Below, in pieces: positions 8,613 through 16,443 of a stretch of DNA of 64,000 nt (position 1 is the stretch's first letter; every line of letters starts with the position of its first letter). A program made the translations under genes and the position numbers. The stretch covers positions 1 through 64,000 of the forward strand of contig NZ_AZGK01000005.1 in the NCBI RefSeq assembly GCF_001435315.1. Reading direction: 5' to 3'. Origin of the DNA: Lentilactobacillus parabuchneri DSM 5707 = NBRC 107865. GTDB taxonomy: Bacteria; Bacillota; Bacilli; Lactobacillales; Lactobacillaceae. Under the pieces are notes generated by a model. The model did not search any database and had not been told where the DNA came from. It saw only the letters and a list, made by a program, of their open reading frames with translations.

Positions 8613-8821
8613 GATTAGCCAAATTAATTAATGACCTAAGCATATCCCAACAAGATATGCTTTTTTTTAAACAACAAATGATGAAGCAAGGAATCTTACC
8701 AGATGAGTTAAACCGACAAGATTACTTTGAATTTATGGCAGTCTTAAATGCTAAAGATAAGAAGAAACAAGTAACAGATCCGGTTGTCGAGTTATTAAAT
8801 AAACGAAAGGGGACTGACTAA
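8235..8821 (+). CDS. Frameshift product gpG-T tail assembly chaperone
   Basis: A -1 shift at CCCAAAA (8594-8600) moves ribosomes from the G frame to a frame that is open from AGA 8600 to TAA 8819-8821. The extension of about 73 residues reads RKQLRLAKLIND and later DMLFFKQQMMKQGILPDEL, the kind of sequence found in T domains that contact the tape measure. The T frame has no ribosome binding site of its own, and its stop overlaps the tape-measure ATG as TAATG, so it also couples translation to that gene. Seen: slippery site and open frame. Inferred: that the shift is used. Confidence 0.8.
8594..8600 (+). promoter_or_regulatory. Programmed -1 frameshift slippery site CCCAAAA
   Basis: In the G frame the bases read GAC CCA AAA, so the heptamer C CCA AAA fits the X XXY YYZ rule exactly. 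After the slip the tRNAs would re-pair with CCC and AAA. It lies 10 bases before the G stop. I see no strong hairpin at the usual 5-9 bases downstream; the next clear hairpin begins at 8639. Confidence 0.8.
8639..8668 (+). terminator. Terminator-like hairpin inside the T extension
   Basis: A perfect 8-bp inverted repeat (AGCATATC at 8639-8646, GATATGCT at 8654-8661) with a 7-nt loop is followed by seven further T. It lies within the gpT reading frame, between chaperone and tape measure. The stem is A/T-rich, so efficiency is probably partial. Confidence 0.6.
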
Positions 8822-11800
8822 TGGCTACTATTAATGATGTAATGAGTACTTCAATTCGCTTGGATGCAGTACAACCCGCACGGTCATTAAAAACTTTAAC
8901 TAATTACATTAAAGCTAATACCAATGCATGGCGTTCTCAGGAGGTGGCCTTAAAATCTTCTGGAGATAAACTAGATGCTTTAAAAACTAGGTATCAAGGA
9001 ATATCAGAAGAAATCAAAGGTTATAACTTAAAAATTGATGAGCTGAAACGTCGACAGTCAGGCCTTGATCAAACAACCAACCAAGGATCAGAAAAATATG
9101 CTAAATATGCTAATCAGATTGCTAAAGCACAAGAGAAGATTGCTGGATTAAATGATCAACAGTCTAAGGCGGAAAAGCAATTTGAATACCTTAATTCAGG
9201 ACTATCTGGATTACAGCGCAACTATCATAACCTTAATCAGGTAACTAATTCTTATGTGGATGCGCTAAAGGCTCAAGGAAAGATTAACCAGGCTGGTCAA
9301 GCAAAGCTTAAGAGCCTTAAAGAAGGCCTGAATAGTTTATCTGACCAGTACAGATTGCAAAATAATGAACTTAATAAAAATTCGCAGACTTATAGGCAAG
9401 CCCAGTTGGCCTATGAAAAACAACAAAATGTTGTTAACCGCCTCGCCAATGATACCCACAAGAATGCGGATGAATATGTTCAAGAAAAGGAAAAACTTAA
9501 TCAATTAAAAGGTAGCTTGGACATTGCTAACGAAGCTTTTAACACCCAACAAGTACGAGTCAACAAAACAGCCACTTCACTGGCCAATGTGCGTTCTGAT
9601 GTGGTCAAGTACGATTTACAAGTCGGTCACATGAGTGATGCCATGGCTCGGATGGGTGACAAAGCCAACGTTGCTAAGAATAAGATTAAGAATTCATTTG
9701 GATCAATTAAAGGTAGTTTACTAGGTGCTAGCGTAGCGATGGGGACATTGGGAGCAGCTGCATTTTCTGGTGCTAAAAAAGCGACTGAACTTCAAAATGT
9801 TTATAAAGTAAACCGGAACTTGTTAGTTACGGGTGGTGATAAGACTAAAACTGCCATTAAGACCGTCACCGAAATGCAAAAAGATGGGACTAAGTACGCT
9901 CTCAAATATGGGGTTAGTCAAAAAGAAATTGCTGATCAATACCAGGATTTAATCAAGCGTGGTCATACAGGTGCTGAATCATTAGCGGTTATGAAAACTG
10001 AACTACAAGCCAGTGTGGCTTCTGGTGATGACTTTAAAGATGTGGTTAAAGTATCAAGCCAGGCGATCGAAGCATTTGGCATGAAAACCAATAATACGGC
10101 AAAAATGATGCACAACACTAAACGTGTAGTTAATGCATTAGCTTATTCTGCTGACATGACTGCTACTGACTTCCACAGCTTAGGCAAAGGCATGGAATAT
10201 GTAGGTGATTCAGCTAATAATGCGGGCTTTAGTATTGAGCAAACTTCAGCTGCTTTAGGTGAATTGAGTAACCACGGTCTGGAAGCTGATAAAGCCGGAA
10301 CAGGTCTGCGAAAAATTATTACTAGTTTAGCAGCACCAACTAATTCAGCTATGGGTGCTTTGAATGACATTGGAATTAAGTCAACTAAAATATTCCAAAC
10401 TGCCAATGGCAATTTCAAAACATTGCCTGCAATTTTTAAAATTATTGAAGAACATACAAAAAAACTTGGCGGAGCTGATACAGCACGCATATTTAAAAAT
10501 GTTTTTGGTCAAACCGGAATGCAAGCAGCTCAAATCTTAGCTAGATATAATGGTCAGTTGGCTGATTTAACTAACAATGTTTCTAAAGCAAGCAAGGCTG
10601 GGACTTACGTTCAAAGATTAGCTAACAAGAATGCACAAACTGCCCAAATGTCTCAGAAACGATTTAAGCAAGCTTGGGATCAATTATCAATTATGTTTGG
10701 GTCTAAGTTGTTGCCGTATATGACAAAAGCAGCTAATCAAATGACCAAACTCTTTGGTGAAAAAGGATTTCAGAAAGATATTGGTAAAACGGCTACTTTA
10801 ACTGCACATGTGGCAGAAGGAATCGCCAATATTGGCATTTTTGCTGTTAAACATTATGAAGGTGTCAAGCGCTTTGGTGAAGCATTAACTGCAATTTGGG
10901 CAGTGGGTAAAGTTTATAAGTATTTCAAAATATTTAGTGACATTACCTCTGTTTTTGGTGGTCAAAGATTAAAGGTGAACCGATTAACATCAGCATATGA
11001 TGATCAGACCCTAGCTATTGAACGTAACACTAAGGCTAAAGAAGCTAATGTGGATGCCGGGAATGAAACTAGCACAGTTGATGATATTGCTGATAACGCT
11101 GGTGGTGAAGGTAAGGTTGCCGAAGATGCTGAAAAAGACGGTAAAACAGCGGTTCACGACATAGATGATACAAGTAAAGTCACCGAAGATACCGGAAAGA
11201 TAGGCCGATTCGCTAAATTAGCTGAAAAGTTTAAAGGTGTTAGCAAATTAGGAAAGGTTGTTGCAGGCTCTGTCGGTGTCTTAGACGTTTTAAATTCAGC
11301 AACTGATTTAATTGGCATGAAAAAGAAGAGTGCCGGTTCACACATTGGCGCTGCTACCGGTTCATTAGGTGGTACTGCAGCAGGTGCAGCAATCGGGACA
11401 GCTATTTTTCCTGGAATTGGCACAGCTGTCGGCGCTGGCTTAGGTGGCTTGGTTGGTGAAGGTGTTGGTCGTAAGTTTGGTAAAGCTATTCAAAAAGGAC
11501 TTTCAGCACAAAAAATCCATACACCTAAATTATCTACTAAGTCTTCTTTCAAGAAACTTTCTGATGAAGCGACAAGCTATTATAAAAACCGTGAAGCTCA
11601 GGACAAGAAGAACTTACAATTACTTTATAAAAATGGGGATATTACTAAAAAAGAGTATGAAAAACGTCTGCAAGTCATTACGGGTGAAGGTTCTAAAGCC
11701 AATCGATTAACTCTGATGAGTCAGAAAGATCAGCAAGCAATTGCCAAATATTATGCACAATCACGGCAACGACTAACGGAATCATGGAATAAAAAGATTC

Positions 11801-14397
11801 TAAAAGCTGAGAATAAATATGGTAAGGGATCCGTTCAAGTTGAAAAGTTGCAGAAGGAAAAGAAAGAAGCACTTGAGAAACAACATCTTAAATTTGCTAC
11901 GAAAGTAACTGCTAAGGAAGCCGAACTGCATACTACCTTAGCTGGCCAGATTAAATTGTCTACTAATAAGATTGCTAAAGATTATAAAACGCTCACTGAA
12001 AAGAGTAAAAAGTATTCCAAAGAAAAAATGATTAAATTGGTGGCTAATGCCGATGAAGAGCAAAAATCTGTCAGTAAAAAAGCCAACGATGAATATCATA
12101 GTGTCTATAACGCTGCTTGGAAGAAATATAAAAATACAGTTAAAGCAGCAGATGAAGAGTACAAGGGAAATAGTTCGGCTGCCAAGGCACAACGCCAAAA
12201 AATTATTGAGGAGGCTCGTAAACAAAGAATTGGTGTGATTAATCATGCCAATAAACAAAAAAACGATTCAATCACTAAAGCAAAACAGCAGTCTGATAAG
12301 GTTTACGATTATGCGCATAATCAAAATCAGAAGGTAACAGCTCAGGCTGTTTCTCAATATGAGAGTATTAAGAAAAATAATTCCAAAACCAAAGACAATT
12401 ACAGTCTCTCCTGGCATGGCATCTGGAAGTCAGTTGGTAATTGGATTGGCAAACTGGTAAATGGGATGAATAAGAATGCCATTTCAGCCCAGAACAAAGT
12501 CTTTAAACAATACGGTGGTTCACAAACTTTGGATCAGATTCCAACGGTAGCCTGGGCAACAGGTACCGGATTATTGAAAAATGGTTTATTAACCCAACCG
12601 GTTTTGGCTAAGCTTAATGATGGTCACGATTCACCAGAAACACATAATAAAGAAATCATTGTCCACGCAGATGGGCAATTAGAACCAGTTGAAGGTAAAG
12701 ATACTCACCGGTTCCTAGAAGCTGGTTCCGGCGTTTTAAATGCTACAGAGTCTAAGATGTTAATGGCTTTAAATGGCATGCAGCACTTTGCGTCAGGTAC
12801 TGGTTTATTTGGTGGTATCGGGAAACTCTTTAAAGGCATTTGGGGTTCTTTAAAACAGAAGTTGTCGGCACTATCACACATTGCTAATCATTCTGATGCA
12901 ACTTTCAAACAAGTTTTTCAACCTAATTTTGGCGATATAAAGGGAACAGTTGGGAAGAACTTTGCCAATATGTTTGGCAAACGCGACAAGCAACAGGGTT
13001 CGGTTTGGTGGGATACTGCCTGGAATATGCTACATGGCATGGTTTCCGAAGGCGGTGGTCAGACTGATTCAGCATTTTTGAATGAAGCTAAGAAATTGGC
13101 AAATCGTGCCCATCACCGATATTCTGAAGGCTCTAATGTCCGCTTAGGTCCGAATTATTATGATTGTTCTGGCTTAGTTTATGAGACTTTGAAACACATG
13201 GGAATTACAGTTCCAGGTGGATCTACCACGGTTCCGGAATACAAATACTCAAAACCCGTATCGTGGAAGAATGCTAAAACTGGTGATTTGGCTTTCTTCG
13301 GTGCTGGAGGAAGCCAACACGTTGGTATTGTGGTTGATAATAGTGGCTCTGGGCATATGTTCAGTGCCGAAAATCCAAAGGACGGGATTAAATATTCTAC
13401 CATCAAGGGATTCGGTGATTTTGTTGGGATCCGAAGAGTACCTGGATTGATTGACAAAGTTAAAAAGTCAACTAAATCTCATAAACAAAGTTCCGGATTA
13501 CAATCACTAGTAAAGTCGCAATTAAAGCATTCCGGGGTTTGGAGTTGGGTATCAAAAAACTTAAAACCATTATGGCAAAAATTGTTCGGTAGTTTAAGCA
13601 GTTTTGGATTAAGTGGTGATGTGGCAGCTAGAGCCAAAACTTTAGCTAAAGCATTGAAAAAGCTGGATCCACGCGCAACCAAGGCAGGAATTGCTGCAAT
13701 CCTTGGCAATTGGGAATTTGAGTCGGGATTAAATCCTAATGCAAGAAATTCATCTGGTGGAGCCTCCGGTCTTGGACAGTGGTTGGGTGGTAGATTGAAT
13801 CATTTGAAATCATATGCTCATCGTCATGGTGAAAACTGGCGCAATGCAGCTACCCAATTAAAGTTTGCGTTAAGCGATGACAGTTCTGATTCTTCTGTAT
13901 TTAAACGAATCCTGGAAGGCCACGGTTCGATCGCTTCGTTAGCCAGTCAGTTTTCTGAAGATTGGGAACGTGGCGGTTATACGGGGCAGCATGTTAATGG
14001 TGCGAAGAAAGTTGCTAATTATTTAGGATATGCGAATGGTGGCTTAGTTGATCAAGAACAGTTAATTAAAGTGGCCGAACGTAATAAACCAGAAACCATC
14101 ATTCCGTGGGATATTAACAAACGGGGACGGGCCTATGAACTTTTGGCTGATACCATGGCTCATTTTAAGCAAACAGATCAACAGCCCAACCAATCAAGCA
14201 ATTCGGATGGTCAGGCTGTCAAAAGACTTGAAGCAAAGTTTGATACAATGATTAAACTTATGAGTCAATTGGTCGATGGCCAAAACAATCCGATTCCGGC
14301 AGTAGTGACTGACAAGCAAGTTGTTCAGGCAGTCAATAAGCATAACAAACGAACAACGGCTAAGAATAATTGGGGAAGAGGTGTAACCTTTGGCTAA
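8821..14397 (+). CDS. Tape measure protein with NlpC/P60 and lysozyme-like domains
   Basis: This 1858-residue protein sets tail length and lies inside the tube. Residues about 35-260 are coiled coil. The TP901-type tape measure domain spans about 340-600 (GLRKIITSLAAPTNSAMGAL). A glycine-zipper segment near 850-890 (GTAIFPGIGTAVGAGLGGLV) is a plausible membrane-spanning part. A second coiled coil covers about 900-1200. Near the C-terminus lies an NlpC/P60 peptidase domain (about 1420-1540; nucleophile in YYDCSGLVYE, histidine in SQHVGIVVD), then a phage-tail lysozyme-like domain (about 1595-1740, NWEFESGLNPNARN). Both would help the tail breach the cell wall. It starts at the overlapping TAATG. 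Confidence 0.95.
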   Translation: MATINDVMSTSIRLDAVQPARSLKTLTNYIKANTNAWRSQEVALKSSGDKLDALKTRYQGISEEIKGYNLKIDELKRRQSGLDQTTNQGSEKYAKYANQIAKAQEKIAGLNDQQSKAEKQFEYLNSGLSGLQRNYHNLNQVTNSYVDALKAQGKINQAGQAKLKSLKEGLNSLSDQYRLQNNELNKNSQTYRQAQLAYEKQQNVVNRLANDTHKNADEYVQEKEKLNQLKGSLDIANEAFNTQQVRVNKTATSLANVRSDVVKYDLQVGHMSDAMARMGDKANVAKNKIKNSFGSIKGSLLGASVAMGTLGAAAFSGAKKATELQNVYKVNRNLLVTGGDKTKTAIKTVTEMQKDGTKYALKYGVSQKEIADQYQDLIKRGHTGAESLAVMKTELQASVASGDDFKDVVKVSSQAIEAFGMKTNNTAKMMHNTKRVVNALAYSADMTATDFHSLGKGMEYVGDSANNAGFSIEQTSAALGELSNHGLEADKAGTGLRKIITSLAAPTNSAMGALNDIGIKSTKIFQTANGNFKTLPAIFKIIEEHTKKLGGADTARIFKNVFGQTGMQAAQILARYNGQLADLTNNVSKASKAGTYVQRLANKNAQTAQMSQKRFKQAWDQLSIMFGSKLLPYMTKAANQMTKLFGEKGFQKDIGKTATLTAHVAEGIANIGIFAVKHYEGVKRFGEALTAIWAVGKVYKYFKIFSDITSVFGGQRLKVNRLTSAYDDQTLAIERNTKAKEANVDAGNETSTVDDIADNAGGEGKVAEDAEKDGKTAVHDIDDTSKVTEDTGKIGRFAKLAEKFKGVSKLGKVVAGSVGVLDVLNSATDLIGMKKKSAGSHIGAATGSLGGTAAGAAIGTAIFPGIGTAVGAGLGGLVGEGVGRKFGKAIQKGLSAQKIHTPKLSTKSSFKKLSDEATSYYKNREAQDKKNLQLLYKNGDITKKEYEKRLQVITGEGSKANRLTLMSQKDQQAIAKYYAQSRQRLTESWNKKILKAENKYGKGSVQVEKLQKEKKEALEKQHLKFATKVTAKEAELHTTLAGQIKLSTNKIAKDYKTLTEKSKKYSKEKMIKLVANADEEQKSVSKKANDEYHSVYNAAWKKYKNTVKAADEEYKGNSSAAKAQRQKIIEEARKQRIGVINHANKQKNDSITKAKQQSDKVYDYAHNQNQKVTAQAVSQYESIKKNNSKTKDNYSLSWHGIWKSVGNWIGKLVNGMNKNAISAQNKVFKQYGGSQTLDQIPTVAWATGTGLLKNGLLTQPVLAKLNDGHDSPETHNKEIIVHADGQLEPVEGKDTHRFLEAGSGVLNATESKMLMALNGMQHFASGTGLFGGIGKLFKGIWGSLKQKLSALSHIANHSDATFKQVFQPNFGDIKGTVGKNFANMFGKRDKQQGSVWWDTAWNMLHGMVSEGGGQTDSAFLNEAKKLANRAHHRYSEGSNVRLGPNYYDCSGLVYETLKHMGITVPGGSTTVPEYKYSKPVSWKNAKTGDLAFFGAGGSQHVGIVVDNSGSGHMFSAENPKDGIKYSTIKGFGDFVGIRRVPGLIDKVKKSTKSHKQSSGLQSLVKSQLKHSGVWSWVSKNLKPLWQKLFGSLSSFGLSGDVAARAKTLAKALKKLDPRATKAGIAAILGNWEFESGLNPNARNSSGGASGLGQWLGGRLNHLKSYAHRHGENWRNAATQLKFALSDDSSDSSVFKRILEGHGSIASLASQFSEDWERGGYTGQHVNGAKKVANYLGYANGGLVDQEQLIKVAERNKPETIIPWDINKRGRAYELLADTMAHFKQTDQQPNQSSNSDGQAVKRLEAKFDTMIKLMSQLVDGQNNPIPAVVTDKQVVQAVNKHNKRTTAKNNWGRGVTFG

Positions 14398-15640
14398 TAA
14401 CGATAATTATGATGTAAACACATTTGATTTTGCGTTTGATGAAGATGGAAATGGTGGTTTTAATTCGGAAGACGATTTAGGCATATTTCTAAATCATGTA
14501 TCGAAACCGTTAGCCCCCAATATTACTGAGTCATTTCAAGACGTCCCTAAACGTTATGGTGGTGTGTACTTGGGAACAGATTACGGTGAAAAGGAATTTG
14601 ACATTCCAATTACTTGTTTCTGTACCACCCGCGATGAATATAACGAACGAATTAAAACATTAACTAATGTTTTAGTTAATACCAGCAGTGATGCTGATAC
14701 TGAATATCCGCTGAGGTTTAATGATGATCCAGATGTAACTTATTATGGACACTTTACGAGTATTCCAACACCGACATTTATTAATGAAGGTGTTCAGGAC
14801 TTTCAAACCACGTTAGTCTTCATGCTGGCGGATCCTCGCGGTTTCCTGCCGCAAAAAGAAATAAAAATTACGGACAATGATCAGCAAATTATTCCTGAAG
14901 GAAATACTGAAGTTGATCCAATTATTCATATTATTCCGAAAACCGATCTTTATTATGTGGGTTATGAAACAAATGATGACTATGTAGCGGTTGGATATAA
15001 CGTTGATGACGGTGATACGACTACGGATAGTGATGGTAACATTACAGTCATGGGACAATCCCAAACTCAACAGGTTGACGACCCCTGCAACTCATTAGCA
15101 ACGTGGATTCAATGTAGTGAAAATACACAAGCTTTTCCAATTTATAAGGGTGAGTTAGATGGAAAATCGGCAGCCACTGGTACTTCAATTATGGTGGCTA
15201 AAGATAAAGATGATCATTACGAATGGGGATCTCGTGGGAAACACAAGAATTTTTACGGACCAGCGGTTATGCATAATGGTCTACCGAAAATTACTCCCTA
15301 TTGGAAAGTTTCGGTACGCTTACATCATGTTAAACGAATGAAAAATGAGCGGGCGATGGGAAAAATCGAAGCTTATTTGTTGGACAATAACGGTAATGTT
15401 TGTGGAAGAATGGGCATTGAAGATTATTCGATGGGCCGTTATCCACGGGCGTTTATTCAATTAGGCAATAATTTTGATAGTAGTAACTCTGATAGTTATT
15501 TGACATTGCTGTTTGATGAAGGTAATGGTCAGGAGAAGCATAACGGCAAACCAAAGCATGTTAAAGTTGCCTACACCAAAACGGTCACCGTTAAGAAGAA
15601 GACAGCCAAAAAGAAGAAGACAGCCAAAAAGAAGAAGTGA
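14390..15640 (+). CDS. Distal tail protein (Dit), N-terminal part
   Basis: This 416-residue protein is the hub between tail tube and baseplate. Residues about 1-155 form the Dit core (RYGGVYLGTDYGEKEFDIPI, FQTTLVFMLADPRGF). The second part looks like one half of an inserted carbohydrate-binding sandwich (GKIEAYLLDNNGNVCGRMG). It ends in repeated TAKKKK segments. TTG 14390 overlaps the tape measure stop. The closing half of the Dit and sugar-binding domain is encoded by the next gene in another frame. As far as I recall, relatives carry one continuous protein, so this gene pair looks split at a lysine-rich linker. Confidence 0.8.
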   Translation: MANNDNYDVNTFDFAFDEDGNGGFNSEDDLGIFLNHVSKPLAPNITESFQDVPKRYGGVYLGTDYGEKEFDIPITCFCTTRDEYNERIKTLTNVLVNTSSDADTEYPLRFNDDPDVTYYGHFTSIPTPTFINEGVQDFQTTLVFMLADPRGFLPQKEIKITDNDQQIIPEGNTEVDPIIHIIPKTDLYYVGYETNDDYVAVGYNVDDGDTTTDSDGNITVMGQSQTQQVDDPCNSLATWIQCSENTQAFPIYKGELDGKSAATGTSIMVAKDKDDHYEWGSRGKHKNFYGPAVMHNGLPKITPYWKVSVRLHHVKRMKNERAMGKIEAYLLDNNGNVCGRMGIEDYSMGRYPRAFIQLGNNFDSSNSDSYLTLLFDEGNGQEKHNGKPKHVKVAYTKTVTVKKKTAKKKKTAKKKK

Positions 15641-15645
15641 TATAA

Positions 15646-16395
15646 ATGAATCTACAATTCTTTGCGCGGAAGAAACGAAAAACTCGTAAGAAGACTAAGA
15701 CTAAAAAGAAACGAGTTGTGAAATCTAAAAAGGGTGGCAAGAAGAGTAGTAGTAAAGGGGGCAAAAAAACATCAGCTCCCAAAGCTACAACAAAGAAGAA
15801 AAAGGAAAAAGAATATGTAACTGAAACCTCGTATATGAATAAGGATGCCTACTCGAATTTTTATGGTGAATTTATTCTTGAACGACAGAAAAAATCGGAT
15901 AGTTCGGGGAATGTTTACGACAACTGGGTAGCAGAAATTAACCAGTGGGATCCTAAAACCGGTGAGCCATATAGTGTTAACAATACAAGTAAAACTCACA
16001 TGCATAAGGAAAAGTTGGATAAATCCGGTAAGTTTGGTTTTGCTTTAGCCAACTTAGGCGTTTTCTTTGGTAAGCATGATATTAAAGAGGACTTAGTTAA
16101 TCCAGTGGTGGCGTATAAGTCGGATTATGAAGCTTTAACCAATTATGAAGAATGGCGCAGTGATGGCTCTACTGATCCGGATGATACACCACATATTATT
16201 GCCAAGGCTGGTCAAGAAATTATTATTGATACGGCCAACAATAAAGTTACTATTGATGGAAAGCCGGCCGATAAATACGTTTCATGGTTATCGACTTTTC
16301 CTAAATTAACTGGTGGAGTTCCACAAACTCTACACTTTTTCCCGGATCCCAAAAATGCCGATGTAACAATTGAATATCGACCAGCAATTAAGTAG
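15646..16395 (+). CDS. Distal tail protein, C-terminal part with MNLQFFA leader
   Basis: The 249-residue product starts MNLQFFARKK, continues with about 45 Lys/Arg-rich residues, then has a beta-rich domain (YSNFYGEFILERQKK, FGFALANLGVFFGKHD) and a C-terminal Dit-like barrel closure (AGQEIIIDTANNKVTIDGK and ADVTIEYRP). It therefore appears to complete the preceding gene. ATG 15646 follows its TGA by 5 bases with only a weak site (AAGAAG), so it probably depends on re-initiation. MNLQFFA-like openings are familiar from phage head proteins; their purpose is not known to me. The stop codon lies inside a terminator. Confidence 0.72.
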   Translation: MNLQFFARKKRKTRKKTKTKKKRVVKSKKGGKKSSSKGGKKTSAPKATTKKKKEKEYVTETSYMNKDAYSNFYGEFILERQKKSDSSGNVYDNWVAEINQWDPKTGEPYSVNNTSKTHMHKEKLDKSGKFGFALANLGVFFGKHDIKEDLVNPVVAYKSDYEALTNYEEWRSDGSTDPDDTPHIIAKAGQEIIIDTANNKVTIDGKPADKYVSWLSTFPKLTGGVPQTLHFFPDPKNADVTIEYRPAIK

Positions 16396-16418
16396 TCACG
16401 AAAGCGACTACTTTTTTT
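16391..16418 (+). terminator. Intrinsic terminator between Dit part 2 and Tal
   Basis: A 7-bp stem (AGTAGTC at 16391-16397, GACTACT at 16406-16412) with an 8-nt loop is followed by six more T. It overlaps the stop codon of the upstream gene and stands in the middle of the late operon. Confidence 0.75.
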
Positions 16419-16443
16419 ATACATAAATAAGGAGGTTAGAGAT

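Noticed and set aside
10143-12258. Several open frames on the minus strand inside the tape measure gene
   Set aside because: They lie antisense to a clear 1858-residue protein, lack ribosome sites and show no family resemblance.
15600-15650. Programmed -1 frameshift joining the two distal tail genes at the AAAAAG runs
   Set aside because: The second frame has TAA at 15643-15645 directly before its ATG, so a shift upstream would end there.
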